The translations under genes were made by a program, and so were the position numbers. Shown piece after piece: positions 53,956 through 64,000 of a stretch of DNA of 64,000 nt (position 1 is its first letter; each line of letters opens with the position of its first letter). The notes under the pieces were generated by a model, which worked only from the letters and a program-made list of their open reading frames with translations, ran no database searches and was not told the origin of the DNA. Origin of the DNA: Gordonia otitidis NBRC 100426 (GTDB lineage Bacteria > Actinomycetota > Actinomycetes > Mycobacteriales > Mycobacteriaceae); NCBI RefSeq assembly GCF_000248075.1, contig NZ_BAFB01000036.1:1-64000 (forward strand). Reading direction: 5' to 3'.

Positions 53956-54843
53956 TCAGCGTGCGAGAGCGAGCGTCCGGCTGACGATGCCCGCCATCTC
54001 GCGTTCGCCAAGAGTGTTGGGGTGCACCGGGACCGGCTGAACGGTGCCGAAGATCGGCTCCACCCATCGGACACCGACCGGTTGGCAACCGTCATGGCCG
54101 ATCGACGGCGTGGTCGCGTCGACGTAGGTCACGCCGGTCGCATCGGCTGCGCGCTTGACGGCGTCGTTGAGCGTGGTCTGGATACCGTGAGCGTAGGGCA
54201 GGTCGCCCGCGGCGACAGGCAGGTTGGTGCAGGTCTGTGCCGTCGCGGGCATGATCAGCGGATAGCTCACGATCGCCACCCTCGCCCGCGGAGCCTTCGT
54301 GCGAATTGCCTTGAGCGCGTTCACGACCTTGGGGTAGGTCGCGGTGCGGACCTCCTTCTCGATCGACGCGCCGTACTGGTCCTTGCACGGAGTCCCGCGG
54401 AATCCCGCAGCGACTCCGGCAGCGATGCACTTCGCGACCGTGCCGGCGAACACATTGCCGTCGTTACCGCCGATCATGAGTGTGACCAACTGAGTGTCGG
54501 CACTCAGAGCGTGCAATTGCGGTGCTACGTCTGGATATTGGCGGGTGAAGAAGTCTTTTGTCTGTGCCCCGCCGCAACTGACGTCCCGCAGTGAGAAGCC
54601 GTTGCGTCTCGCGATGACGTGCGCGAAGTTGTTGCTCGACTGCGAGCAACTGCCTGGCTTGTCGGGTGCGGTGGGGGATACGCCCGAGCCGGCAGCGTAG
54701 CTGTCTCCGAGATTGACGTACCTCAGGGTGCCGGATGCCGGTGCGGCGTCGGCGAGGGCAGGTGTCAAGACCGAGGCCAGAAGTCCAAGTGCCGCAACAG
54801 CGGTGATGACCCCGACCCGGCGCGGTGAGAAGCGCGGTTTCAT
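53956..54843 (-). CDS. Secreted SGNH/GDSL lipase
   Basis: A 295-residue exported esterase. Signal peptide to about residue 34 (GVITAVAALGLLASVLTPALADAA region). Block I is YVNLGDSYAAGSGV (Ser), the oxyanion Gly is in DVSCGGAQTKDFF, block III is MIGGNDGNVF (Asn) and the catalytic His is in PVHPNTLGEREMA. Six cysteines in three close pairs indicate disulfides, as in the Streptomyces SGNH lipases. It probably hydrolyses lipid esters outside the cell. Convergent with the unknown 308-residue gene. Confidence 0.92.
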   Translation of the reverse strand: MKPRFSPRRVGVITAVAALGLLASVLTPALADAAPASGTLRYVNLGDSYAAGSGVSPTAPDKPGSCSQSSNNFAHVIARRNGFSLRDVSCGGAQTKDFFTRQYPDVAPQLHALSADTQLVTLMIGGNDGNVFAGTVAKCIAAGVAAGFRGTPCKDQYGASIEKEVRTATYPKVVNALKAIRTKAPRARVAIVSYPLIMPATAQTCTNLPVAAGDLPYAHGIQTTLNDAVKRAADATGVTYVDATTPSIGHDGCQPVGVRWVEPIFGTVQPVPVHPNTLGEREMAGIVSRTLALAR

Positions 54844-55055
54844 ACCATGGTCTTAGCACTGCGAAGCATCGCTGGGAGACGTTTTGGACAAAGTCGTCTC
54901 AGATGGTGAACACTCCACGTGACTCACGGGACGCCGTGGATGTGATTGTTCGGCGGTGAAGGTCCGCCTCGACTGATGACCCTGCACTGGGGAGTGTCCC
55001 TACGCCACGAGGTGCGACGTCGGCCAGGACGCACAACCCTGGAATCTGTAGCGCA

Positions 55056-55100
55056 AAAGGTTGCTGTGGGGTGCGGAAACCGCACCCCACAGCAACCTTT
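55056..55100 (-). terminator. greA terminator, 21-bp perfect stem
   Basis: Arms 55056-55076 and 55080-55100 are exact complements with a 3-nt loop, 25 bp after the greA stop. Reading on the minus strand it ends in CCTTTTG, a short U-tract, so it can act as an intrinsic terminator for greA. The sequence between it and 54844 has no gene. Confidence 0.88.
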
Positions 55101-55125
55101 CGATGCGCTGTGGTCCGGAGAGGGA

Positions 55126-55617
55126 TCAGCCGTGGTACGGCTCGGCCTTGACGAGCGTCACCTTGACCACCGAACCGTTGGGAACGGTGTACTCGCGGGT
55201 GTCGCCGACCTTCGCGTCGATGAGTGCGGAACCGAGCGGCGAGCTCGGTGAGTAGGTTTCGAGCTTTCCGGCCTGTGCCTCTTCGCGCGTGGCGATGAGG
55301 AAGGTCTCTTCATCGCTCTTGTCGCCGTCGTAGTAGACGGTGACGACGGAACCGGGAAGGGCGACGCCGGACTGGGTCGGCGCCTCGCCGACCTTCGCGT
55401 TGTTGAGCAGCTCCTGAAGCTGCCGGATGCGTGCTTCCTGCTGACCCTGTTCCTCGCGTGCGGCGTGGTAGCCGCCGTTCTCCTTGAGATCGCCTTCCTC
55501 GCGACGCTCATTGATCTCGGCAGCAATGACCGGACGATTGGCGATGAGGGAGTCGAGTTCGCTCTTGAGGCGGTCGTGCGACTCCTGGGTCAGCCAGGTC
55601 ACCTGGGTGTCGGTCAT
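55126..55617 (-). CDS. greA: Transcription elongation factor GreA
   Basis: A 163-residue protein: N-terminal coiled coil ([20 protein letters not shown] to about 75) with the acidic tip region [20 protein letters not shown], and the C-terminal FKBP-like domain ([40 protein letters not shown]). GreA stimulates RNA cleavage by stalled RNA polymerase. AAGGAG site before the ATG. Its order next to the DUF4307 gene and mca resembles M. tuberculosis. The upstream leader holds imperfect 35-bp repeats. Confidence 0.96.
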   Translation of the reverse strand: MTDTQVTWLTQESHDRLKSELDSLIANRPVIAAEINERREEGDLKENGGYHAAREEQGQQEARIRQLQELLNNAKVGEAPTQSGVALPGSVVTVYYDGDKSDEETFLIATREEAQAGKLETYSPSSPLGSALIDAKVGDTREYTVPNGSVVKVTLVKAEPYHG

Positions 55618-55656
55618 CGGTCACTCCTTTGTGTTGTCCGCTCCCCGGCAGTGTCT

Positions 55657-55745
55657 GAACCGGGGCACTGTCCCAGAGCGGGACATTTTTCCGAACCGGG
55701 GCAGTACCCATACCTGGACATCGCCTCGAACCGGAACCTGTGGAC
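55657..55745. repeat. Imperfect tandem repeat upstream of greA
   Basis: The block beginning GAACCGGGGCA recurs at 55657 and 55693 and, shortened, at 55728 (GAACCGG), spaced 36 and 35 bp. Each of the first two is followed about 23 bp later by GGACAT. The first unit contains TGTCCC-AGAGC-GGGACA (55669-55685) followed by five T residues. It lies in the likely promoter or leader of greA. Confidence 0.55.
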
Positions 55746-55823
55746 TGCTCTAAATGCAGCAACACGACCCCTCACGGAGCCGTGTATTAGGTCAGGATAC
55801 CAAATCCGGACCGATGTGGCACA

Positions 55824-56573
55824 TCACACGTCAGCCGTGTTGACCTCGGTCAGCGCCTGCTGATAGCTCGGTTCGGCCTTTTTCAGCCATGCGACCACCG
55901 CGTAGGTGATCGGCATGACGAGGATTTCGACAAGTGTCTTCCAGATGAATCCGACGGCGGTGTAATTGACGAAGTCGCCCCAGGTCGAAATCCCGAGTGC
56001 GGACGCGGCAATCGAACAGAAGACGAGTGTGTCGGCGAATTCTCCGACGACCGTCGATCCGAGTAGTCGCGCCCAGAGCCGCTTTTCGCCTGCGCGTTGT
56101 TTCATTTTCACGAGCACGAACGAGTTCAGGAACTCACCCGCGAGGTAGCCGGCCAGCCCGGCGAGCAGGAACTGCGGTACCACACCGGCCACGCGTTCGA
56201 AGGCGTCCTGACCGTCGTAGAAGTCGGCGGCGGGCAGATGGATCGTCGCCCAGAAGCAGAGCGACGCCAGCAGCAGAACGGCGAAGCCCGCGAGGATGGT
56301 GCGACGCATCGCCTTGAAGCCGTAGACCTCGCTGATCACGTCACCGAGCACATAGGCGAGGGGAAACAGGTAGAAGGCTCCGTCGGTGACGAGTCCGTTG
56401 AGGTGGATCGGACCGACGTCGAGGTGCAGCCAGCTGTCGAACAGCACGACACCCTTGGTCCCGGTGATGTTGCTGATCAGCATGACGCCGATGAACAACG
56501 CCACGAGTGCGGGGAAATACGGGCTGCTCAGCGACGCGAAGACAGCCTTGCCACGTTTGTCCGTCGTTGTCAC
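55824..56573 (-). CDS. Queuosine precursor transporter (YhhQ/VUT family)
   Basis: A 249-residue membrane protein with six to seven helices. VALFIGVMLISNITGTKGVV and LFPLAYVLGDVISEVYGFKAMRR are the family hallmarks, as is STVVGEFADTLVFCSIA. YhhQ-type proteins import 7-deazaguanine precursors (preQ0/preQ1) for tRNA queuosine. Actinobacteria of this group may use such bases for other purposes. It ends in a charged tail and starts 13 bp after the DUF4307 gene stop on the same strand. Confidence 0.9.
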   Translation of the reverse strand: MTTTDKRGKAVFASLSSPYFPALVALFIGVMLISNITGTKGVVLFDSWLHLDVGPIHLNGLVTDGAFYLFPLAYVLGDVISEVYGFKAMRRTILAGFAVLLLASLCFWATIHLPAADFYDGQDAFERVAGVVPQFLLAGLAGYLAGEFLNSFVLVKMKQRAGEKRLWARLLGSTVVGEFADTLVFCSIAASALGISTWGDFVNYTAVGFIWKTLVEILVMPITYAVVAWLKKAEPSYQQALTEVNTADV

Positions 56574-56586
56574 GAGAAGTGGTCCG

Positions 56587-57060
56587 TCACGAGGTCGTCG
56601 ACGTCAGATATGCGGGGACGTCGGTACTGCAGCCGAACACCTCGCCGATCACCGGTGGTCCGGACGTCCTCACGACGGTGCGCAGACCCTCCTGCTGGGT
56701 GCCGGGTGGTACGAGGACCTCGCGACGGCCTGCCTCTGAACCGTCCTTCACGCGGGCGCGGACGACGCAGGACACGGGTTGGGTCGGATCTTTCCTGGTC
56801 ACCGTGTACAGGACCGCCACAGACGAGTTGTCGATGATCTCGTAGCCGGTGGCTTGTCCGCTGACGTCGGGATCGGCGAACTTGTTGTATCCGATAGCGG
56901 CGAGGATCACACCGATGACCACCACGGCAACGGCCGATGCGATGAACCACAGACGCCGGCTGCGGGCCGACTGCGCGACGGGATAGGTGGCACGGGGTCC
57001 GCTTTGCGGCTGTTTGTGCAGGTCGGGTTCCTGCGGCGTGCCCCCGTCTGAACTGTTCAC
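56587..57060 (-). CDS. DUF4307 membrane protein
   Basis: A 157-residue protein with a Pro/Gln-rich cytoplasmic tail, one helix ([22 protein letters not shown]) and an extracytoplasmic domain with two cysteines ([22 protein letters not shown]). It matches the DUF4307 family, represented by M. tuberculosis Rv1081c in the same place next to mca. Function unknown. GTG start at 57060; it is divergent from mca with a 48-bp gap. Confidence 0.85.
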   Translation of the reverse strand: MNSSDGGTPQEPDLHKQPQSGPRATYPVAQSARSRRLWFIASAVAVVVIGVILAAIGYNKFADPDVSGQATGYEIIDNSSVAVLYTVTRKDPTQPVSCVVRARVKDGSEAGRREVLVPPGTQQEGLRTVVRTSGPPVIGEVFGCSTDVPAYLTSTTS

Positions 57061-57108
57061 GGGTCAATACCTACCATGAGAGGAGTACGTATCCGAAGGC
57101 GAGGAACC

Positions 57109-58035
57109 GTGACCGAATCGCGCACGCAGGGCGGCTACCGTCTCATGGCAGTGCATGCCCATCCCGACGACGAGTCGAGCAAGGGTGCGGCCACATCGGC
57201 CAAGTACGCCGCCGAGGGCAACGAGGTCCTCATCGTGACCCTCACCGGTGGCGAGCGCGGTGACATTCTCAATCCTGCGATGGATCGTCCAGGGATCAAA
57301 GAGCGGATGAGCGAGGTCCGTAAAGAGGAGATGGCGAAGGCCGCAGCAGCGCTCGGCGTCGAGCAGACGTGGCTCGGGTACGTCGACTCGGGCCTGCCCG
57401 AGGGCGATCCGCTACCCCCGCTGCCAGAGGGATCCTTCGCGACGCTGCCGGTCGAGGTTCCCACCGAGAAACTCGTCGCGTTGGTCCGTGAGTTCCGACC
57501 ACACGTGATGATCACCTACGACGAGCACGGCGGCTACCCGCATCCCGACCACATCATGTGTCACAAGGTCTCGGTCGCCGCCTTCGAGGCAGCGGGTGAC
57601 CCGGCAGCCTTCCCCGACGCGGGTGAACCGTGGACGGTGTCGAAGCTCTATTACACGCACGGTTTCATCCGCGACCGCATGGTGCTGTTCTCCGAGGAGT
57701 TCGAGAAGAACGGTCAGGAGAGTCCCTTCGCCGAATGGCTGTCGAAGTGGGACCCGAGCCGTGGCGACCTGATGGGACGCGTGACCACGCAGGTCGAATG
57801 CGCTGAGTATTTCCCGCAACGCGACGATGCGCTGCGTGCCCATGCCACGCAGATCGATCCCAACGGCATGTTCTTCGCTGTTCCGCTCGAGTGGCAGCAG
57901 CGACTCTGGCCGACCGAGGAGTACGAGCTGGCGCAGACGCGGGTGACCACCGCGATTCCGGAAACCGACCTGTTCACAGGTGTATTGCTCGACGACGACG
58001 AGTCGGTCGAGGTGGGGGAGCAGGCGACAAGATGA
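57109..58035 (+). CDS. mca: Mycothiol S-conjugate amidase
   Basis: A 308-residue zinc amidase of the PIG-L/LmbE family. The zinc-binding AHPDDE comes near the N-terminus ([21 protein letters not shown]) and the third ligand is in [14 protein letters not shown]. It cleaves mycothiol conjugates to a mercapturic acid and GlcN-inositol, the detoxification route of mycothiol-making actinobacteria; this marks the organism as one. GTG start at 57109 behind GAGGA. The stop overlaps the next start (ATGA). Confidence 0.95.
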   Translation: MTESRTQGGYRLMAVHAHPDDESSKGAATSAKYAAEGNEVLIVTLTGGERGDILNPAMDRPGIKERMSEVRKEEMAKAAAALGVEQTWLGYVDSGLPEGDPLPPLPEGSFATLPVEVPTEKLVALVREFRPHVMITYDEHGGYPHPDHIMCHKVSVAAFEAAGDPAAFPDAGEPWTVSKLYYTHGFIRDRMVLFSEEFEKNGQESPFAEWLSKWDPSRGDLMGRVTTQVECAEYFPQRDDALRAHATQIDPNGMFFAVPLEWQQRLWPTEEYELAQTRVTTAIPETDLFTGVLLDDDESVEVGEQATR

Positions 58036-58352
58036 CGTTCTCGACGATCGCGGTACTCGCCGCGCAGCAACCACAGGGCCCCGAGTTCGGCAAAGCCTCG
58101 CCGATCGGTCTCCTGGTGATCGTGGTGTTGCTCATCGGCACCGCGCTGCTCATCCGATCGATGAACAAACGGCTCCGCAGGCTGCCGAAGTCGTTCGACG
58201 CCAATCATCCCGAGGCCGATCAGGCCTTCGACGAAGGGACCGACGCCGCAGGTGCAGGCGTCACGGAGAGCTCGACACCCGAGGACGGAGTGTCGGTCAC
58301 GGCGGATACGAACGCCGACCGCGACAGCCGACGGGACTCCGACCACCCCTGA
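58032..58352 (+). CDS. Small single-helix membrane protein of the mca operon
   Basis: A 106-residue protein: one hydrophobic helix ([18 protein letters not shown]), the basic turn [11 protein letters not shown], then an acidic, disordered C-terminus. Its place and size match the small protein after mca in M. tuberculosis (Rv1083). The ATG overlaps the mca stop by four bases, so both are translated together. Function unknown. Confidence 0.85.
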   Translation: MTFSTIAVLAAQQPQGPEFGKASPIGLLVIVVLLIGTALLIRSMNKRLRRLPKSFDANHPEADQAFDEGTDAAGAGVTESSTPEDGVSVTADTNADRDSRRDSDHP

Positions 58353-58401
58353 CCCGCTCGGCAGCACCACCCAACGACTCGCGCGACGGAGTGAACCGCA
58401 G

Positions 58402-60399
<1,998 letters not shown>

Positions 60400-60412
60400 G
60401 GGGGCTACCCGT

Positions 60413-61015
60413 TCAGCAAGGAGGCCGGGACAGGTCGACGTAGGTGCCGACGGCAGCGTCGATCACGGACATACACAGCTGATGGTTCTCGGCGCGCGTG
60501 ATCCGGCCGTCGACGATGCTGCCGACCGAACTCGCGCGGACGAACGCGATCCAACCGGAGAAAGCGACGATCCCCAGCTCTCGCGCATGTCCGTGTGCCC
60601 CCGCAGCGTCGAGAAAGGCGTTGCACAGGCTGTGCATGTCGCGCTCGATCGGGCCGCGAACCGCCGGATCGGCAGAAATCGAACTGCGATTGGCGATCAT
60701 GACGAGCGCCAGATGCTCGTCGTAGAAGTCGAGGTAGGCGTCCAGTGCCGCACTGATACGGTCACGCACGGTCGGCGCCGTCAGCGTCGATACCTTGTGG
60801 CGTAGATCCGAGTGTGCCGCCTCCCAGATCGCGCCGAAGAACTCTGCCTTGGTGGGGAAGTAGTGATACATCAGCCGACGGGTGACGCCTGCCTGTGCTG
60901 CGATTTCGGCCATCGAGAGAGCCTCGAAGTCGGAGGTCGAGCTGAACGCGCGCATCCCGACGTCGAGTAGATCAGCTCGCCGAGCTTCGGGGGTCATGCG
61001 TTGTCGCGTCGACAT
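60413..61015 (-). CDS. TetR-family regulator
   Basis: A 200-residue TetR: HTH at about 18-60 (DFEALSMAEIAAQAGVTRRL, MYHYFPTKAEFFGAI) and a C-terminal domain containing FYDEHLALVMIANRSSISAD. TACGAT ends 6 nt before the ATG at 61015, which supports that start over the ATG-like codon at 61045 and implies a leaderless mRNA. It is divergent from the DUF4345 gene, the most likely target. Confidence 0.9.
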   Translation of the reverse strand: MSTRQRMTPEARRADLLDVGMRAFSSTSDFEALSMAEIAAQAGVTRRLMYHYFPTKAEFFGAIWEAAHSDLRHKVSTLTAPTVRDRISAALDAYLDFYDEHLALVMIANRSSISADPAVRGPIERDMHSLCNAFLDAAGAHGHARELGIVAFSGWIAFVRASSVGSIVDGRITRAENHQLCMSVIDAAVGTYVDLSRPPC

Positions 61016-61095
61016 GGGTTGATCGTAGATGGTTGACCGGATCACACCCGAGGCTTAGCCTTTCGTTATTACACAAGAGTGAAATAGGGGTCACC

Positions 61096-61512
61096 GTGGT
61101 GAAGGCATTCCAGGTCTGGTTGGTCATCTTCGGGCTCGTCGTGGCAGCGATCGCGGTAGCCCACCTCTTCGGTGGGCAGGCCACCTACATCGGCGGGGGG
61201 TCGGTCAATGCGACGATGGATTCTGACCTTCGCTTCTACAACGTCTTGTTCTTGGCGTACGGATGCGTGTTCATCTGGACGGCACGGGATCCTCGGACGT
61301 ATGCCACGCTGATCAATCTGCTGGGGCTGCTGTTCTTTCTCGGCGGTGTAGCGCGGCTTCTCGCCTGGATGGCGAGTGGAGCTCCCAGCGTCTTCTACCA
61401 GGTGATGATTCCCGTCGAATTGGTGATTCCCGTTGTCCACTGGGCAATCTTGCGAAGTTTTCGACAGACGGATCAGTCGAACGCCGACGTGGCCGCAACT
61501 CCGTCGTCGTAG
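61096..61512 (+). CDS. DUF4345-like membrane protein
   Basis: A 138-residue protein with four hydrophobic helices (AFQVWLVIFGLVVAAIAVAH, FYNVLFLAYGCVFIWTA, LINLLGLLFFLGGVARLLAWM, VELVIPVVHWAIL). Size, helix count and the motif FRFYN-type region with MDSDLRFYNVLF match DUF4345. GTG start at 61096 with AGGGG five bases upstream. Function unknown; probably under the divergent TetR. Confidence 0.82.
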   Translation: MVKAFQVWLVIFGLVVAAIAVAHLFGGQATYIGGGSVNATMDSDLRFYNVLFLAYGCVFIWTARDPRTYATLINLLGLLFFLGGVARLLAWMASGAPSVFYQVMIPVELVIPVVHWAILRSFRQTDQSNADVAATPSS

Positions 61513-61557
61513 CCGAGAGTCGCTGCGAGACCGCGGATATCGGGGTCGAAAGGGGTG

Positions 61558-61674
61558 TCACCCGAGAGCGGCAACCACACTCCCGGACTCCTCCAGAGCG
61601 GCGAGGACGCCCGTCATCCAGCCGATTCCGAGCAATCCGCCGCCCCCGAGCACCAGCGTGCTCGAGGCGGTCAC
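61558..61674 (-). pseudogene. N-terminal fragment of a patatin-like phospholipase
   Basis: A GTG overlapping the histidine phosphatase stop (GTGA, 61671-61674) opens a 38-codon frame whose product has the patatin oxyanion loop LVLGGGGLLGIGWMTGVLAA, then LEESG and a stop at 61558. Intact patatins continue for about 250 more residues with a GxSxG serine, which is absent. A large deletion, or an early stop, has removed the catalytic region. Gene order suggests a former two-gene operon with the phosphatase. Confidence 0.7.
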
Positions 61675-62303
61675 AACGACGTGCGGCGTGGCCGGGCACC
61701 CTCGGGGCCGCGCAGTTCGACCAGACGTCGATCGCCCGCGTGGTCGCTGAGCAGTGCGCTGCCGGCGGGACGCAGGTCGATGTTGGCGCCCTGACTGATG
61801 GGCCACCCGAGGAACCTGCAGATGAACGACCGCGAAAAATGGCCATGCGAGACGACGATGACGTCGGACTTCGCGAAGCGTTCTTCGACATGGTCGACGG
61901 CGGAGTCGACACGCGTGGTCATCTGCGACACCGATTCGCCGTTGCGGCCGCCGCCGGTCCAGATTGTCCAGTCCGGGTCGTACTGCTCGTGAATCTGTGC
62001 CCGCGTGAGCCCCTCGTAGTCGCCGTAGTCCCACTCGGCGAACAGTTCGCTCGTCTCGTTGACATGCAGCCCGGCCAGTTCCGCCGTCCGCTGGGCACGT
62101 TTGCGCGGAGACGCCATGACCCAGGGATTGGTCAGGCCCGCACGTTTTTCTATGCCCTTCAACGCTCGCGCATCCTCCTCGCCCTTGGGTGTCAGATCGA
62201 TGTCGGTGCGACCGGTGTGCCGGTCGGTCAGCGACCACTCGGTCTGACCGTGGCGGATCAGGAGCACGTGGTGGGTGGCGTCGTCGCGCGGAGAGTCGCT
62301 CAT
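61671..62303 (-). CDS. Histidine phosphatase family protein
   Basis: A 210-residue enzyme of the phosphoglycerate mutase-like family. LLIRHGQTEWSLTDRHTGRTD holds the phosphorylated His and Arg; FAEWDYGDYEGLT and VVSHGHFSRSF supply the second His and the acid. It is likely a phosphatase of a sugar phosphate or other small molecule. TAGCAT ends 7 nt before the ATG, indicating a leaderless mRNA. It overlaps the patatin fragment at its 3' end. Confidence 0.9.
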   Translation of the reverse strand: MSDSPRDDATHHVLLIRHGQTEWSLTDRHTGRTDIDLTPKGEEDARALKGIEKRAGLTNPWVMASPRKRAQRTAELAGLHVNETSELFAEWDYGDYEGLTRAQIHEQYDPDWTIWTGGGRNGESVSQMTTRVDSAVDHVEERFAKSDVIVVSHGHFSRSFICRFLGWPISQGANIDLRPAGSALLSDHAGDRRLVELRGPEGARPRRTSL

Positions 62304-62377
62304 CGCTCCGATGCTAGTGGCGTCTGCGGTGTCGCCGCACGCCTATCCACCGTCCTGTGGGCGCACGCGTCAGTTGC

Positions 62378-63103
62378 TCATGCGCTTGATTCCGTGAGCA
62401 ATTCGTAAGACACCACGTCGACAGCGTCCGATCCGGACAGACCGGGGTAGTGCTGGTCGAGTGCTCGGTGGAGGTCACCGAGGTCGTCGAATCCATCTTC
62501 TCGGGCGTCCTCGTCGGTGAGCGCATCTCGCGGGACGGAACGCACCTGAGTGATTGTGGCGTCTACGACGACTGTTTTGCCGTCTGTCTTCTCGAAAACG
62601 ATCTCGGCGGGGCCCGGCCGGAAAGGATCGTCGACGCGAATCGTCTGGCGTTTCGTGCCGGACCGGATCATCTGCTCGTAGCCCTCCCACATGTAGAGCC
62701 GCTGGCGGCGCTCGGTGTCACGCCAGTCGTAGGCGAAGGGAAGGAGTTCCCGCGCTGTGCGCGTCGCCAGCCCGTTGGGCTCGCGGATCACGAACTGGAT
62801 GTCAGGTGAGATATCGAAGAAGACCTGACGACACTTCCCACAGGGCGCGATCACTGCGCGAGTCGGGCCATAGGCGGCGGCAATGGCAGCGATGGGGTCA
62901 GCGGGATGCGCTGAGGCGTGGTTGGACAACGCGGCGACTTCTCCGCAGGGTCCGCCAAGGAAATGAAACGTATTCAGCCCGAGAATGACTTGTCCGGATT
63001 CGGTCAGTACGCCACCTGCAACGGTGTGGCCGTCCCCATTGTTCCAACGCGCGGCATGATCGATGGTCGTCTTGGTGAGTGTCCGCAACCTTTCGGAGAG
63101 CAT
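62378..63103 (-). CDS. Cytidine deaminase-ASCH domain fusion protein
   Basis: A 241-residue two-domain protein. Residues 1-120 are a cytidine-deaminase fold with the zinc site PCGE (C53, E55) and PCGKC (C88, C91). Residues 135-238 are an ASCH domain: RLYMWEGYEQMIRSGTKRQT holds the GxKxxT pattern (K151, T154) and LTDEDAREDGF supplies E198. As recalled, E. coli YqfB uses an equivalent Lys, Thr and Glu to remove the acetyl group from N4-acetylcytidine. A joint role in salvaging modified cytidines is an inference. TACGTT ends 7 nt before the ATG at 63103; an in-frame GTG at 63145 is less likely. Confidence 0.88.
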   Translation of the reverse strand: MLSERLRTLTKTTIDHAARWNNGDGHTVAGGVLTESGQVILGLNTFHFLGGPCGEVAALSNHASAHPADPIAAIAAAYGPTRAVIAPCGKCRQVFFDISPDIQFVIREPNGLATRTARELLPFAYDWRDTERRQRLYMWEGYEQMIRSGTKRQTIRVDDPFRPGPAEIVFEKTDGKTVVVDATITQVRSVPRDALTDEDAREDGFDDLGDLHRALDQHYPGLSGSDAVDVVSYELLTESSA

Positions 63104-63190
63104 GCTTGTCAACGTAGCAACGTTGCTCTGCATTGCTGTCGACACGCCGCATCGCGGCAGCGTGCGGGATGGCGGGATGGCGGGACGGAC

Positions 63191-64000
63191 TCAATCACGC
63201 AGTGCAAGTGCGAATCTGTCGATCAGCCAATCGATCTCGTCGTGTGTCACGACGAGGGGTGGAGCGAGGCGGATCGTCGAACCGTGGGTGTCTTTGGCGA
63301 GTACGCCACGTGCTGCGAGGCGGAGGCAGAACTGCTTGCCGGTTCCCAGGTCGGGGTCGATGTCGATACCCGCCCACAGCCCCTTACCGCGGACCGCGAC
63401 GACGCCGTGTCCGACGAACTCACGGAGACGCGTGTGTAGGTGTGCGCCGAGTTCGGCAGCACGTGCCTGCCAGGTGCCCTCGGCGAGCATCCGTACCACC
63501 GTGTGTCCGACTGCCGCCGCAAGCGGGTTCCCGCCGAACGTCGAACCGTGTTGTCCGGGATGCAGCACGCCGAGGACATCGTGGTCGGCCACCACGGCCG
63601 ACACCGGAAGTACACCGCCGCCGAGCGCCTTTCCGAGTGCGTACACGTCGGGCACCACGTTCCAGTGCTCGCACGCGAATGTCGTACCGGTGCGGCCCAA
63701 CCCGGACTGGATCTCGTCAGCGATCATCAGCACGTTGCTGTCGGTGCACAGGCGCCGAACCGCGGGCAGATAGTCGTCGGGTGGGACGATGATCCCGGCC
63801 TCGCCCTGGATGGGTTCGATGAGGACGGCCACCGTGTTGTCGTCGATCGCATCGGCGAGTGCGGCGGCGTCTCCGAAGGGGACGCGCGTGAACCCCGGTG
63901 TGAACGGACCGAAGCCGCCTCGGGCGTCCTCGTCGTCGCTGAAGCTCACGATGCTGATCGTGCGCCCGTGGAAGTTGCCTCCCGCGACGATGATGTTCGC
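63191..64000 (-). CDS. rocD: Ornithine aminotransferase, 5' end outside window
   Basis: About 270 C-terminal residues of a class III PLP aminotransferase. VLIEPIQGEAGI, MIADEIQSGLGRTG (the Asp that contacts the pyridine nitrogen) and VYALGKALGGGVLPVSA with the PLP lysine are all present; upstream ANIIVAGGNFHGRTISIVSF continues past 64000. The pattern GKALGGGVLPVSAVVA and ending match ornithine aminotransferase, which makes glutamate semialdehyde in arginine catabolism. Confidence 0.88.
   Translation of the reverse strand, partial: ANIIVAGGNFHGRTISIVSFSDDEDARGGFGPFTPGFTRVPFGDAAALADAIDDNTVAVLIEPIQGEAGIIVPPDDYLPAVRRLCTDSNVLMIADEIQSGLGRTGTTFACEHWNVVPDVYALGKALGGGVLPVSAVVADHDVLGVLHPGQHGSTFGGNPLAAAVGHTVVRMLAEGTWQARAAELGAHLHTRLREFVGHGVVAVRGKGLWAGIDIDPDLGTGKQFCLRLAARGVLAKDTHGSTIRLAPPLVVTHDEIDWLIDRFALALRD

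Noticed and set aside
55657-55745. CRISPR-like array
   Set aside because: Only two and a half imperfect units with no conserved spacer length and no cas genes in the window.
61473-61570. Possible patatin C-terminus in a shifted frame on the minus strand
   Set aside because: The frame is open for about 30 codons, but it overlaps the DUF4345 3' end and shows no patatin motif; it may be chance.

Overview
The window is high-GC actinobacterial chromosome from a mycolic-acid-containing member of the Mycobacteriales. Gordonia or a close relative is my best guess; the genus is an inference. The markers are two MspA-type porins, a membrane-anchored mycolyltransferase, a PE-PPE-domain serine hydrolase, an MMPL transporter, mycothiol S-conjugate amidase (mca) and F420/FMN luciferase-like oxidoreductases. 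Gene order around cbs, metB, greA, the DUF4307 protein, mca, a small membrane protein and the DUF255 protein resembles, as I remember it, the Rv1075c-Rv1084 neighbourhood of Mycobacterium tuberculosis. No phage, insertion sequence or CRISPR array was seen, so this looks like ordinary chromosomal backbone with some accessory genes and decaying fragments.

Layout. 1-9.5 kb: a partial flavin monooxygenase, a DinB/DUF664 protein, a small secreted protein, an ABC exporter with a DesK/NarL-type two-component pair in one minus-strand operon, a large APC-type permease and two tandem MspA porins. 9.5-14.5 kb: a CDF metal transporter, a SnoaL-like protein, an F420-type oxidoreductase and a pirin-MarR-pirin operon with a perfect 18-bp palindrome in front. 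14.5-24.5 kb: lipid and acyl-CoA catabolism (acyl-CoA dehydrogenase, SDR, class III CoA-transferase, divergent GntR/FCD regulator), an SMP-30 protein, a second SDR, a monoacylglycerol-lipase-like hydrolase, a cyclopropane-synthase-like methyltransferase, an aldehyde dehydrogenase and an ABM monooxygenase. 24.5-32.7 kb: a TDT transporter, then exported lipid-active enzymes (phospholipase C, PE-PPE hydrolase, mycolyltransferase), a disulfide-reductase-like flavoprotein, a rhodanese and a tRNA-Leu(UAA).

32.7-46.9 kb: an MMPL transporter whose downstream TetR gene is frameshifted, a Bax-inhibitor-1 protein, a thiolase, a TetR/MFS divergent pair with a striking inverted repeat, PxpA, an SGNH hydrolase, and the sulfur amino acid genes cbs, metB and ilvA. 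46.9-64 kb: an AfsR-like BTAD/NB-ARC regulator, a DrrAB-like ABC exporter, a PAP2 remnant, two poorly characterised genes, a secreted SGNH lipase, greA, a queuosine-precursor transporter, the mca operon, DUF255, another TetR, a DUF4345 protein, a histidine phosphatase joined to a patatin fragment, a cytidine deaminase-ASCH fusion and the 3' part of rocD.

Two window-wide patterns stand out. At least 16 genes have a TANNNT -10 box whose last base lies 6 or 7 nt before the start codon, the arrangement of leaderless mRNAs. Many gene ends carry long perfect hairpins, mostly without a long U-tract. The most unusual single gene is the deaminase-ASCH fusion at 62378-63103, which keeps both predicted active sites.
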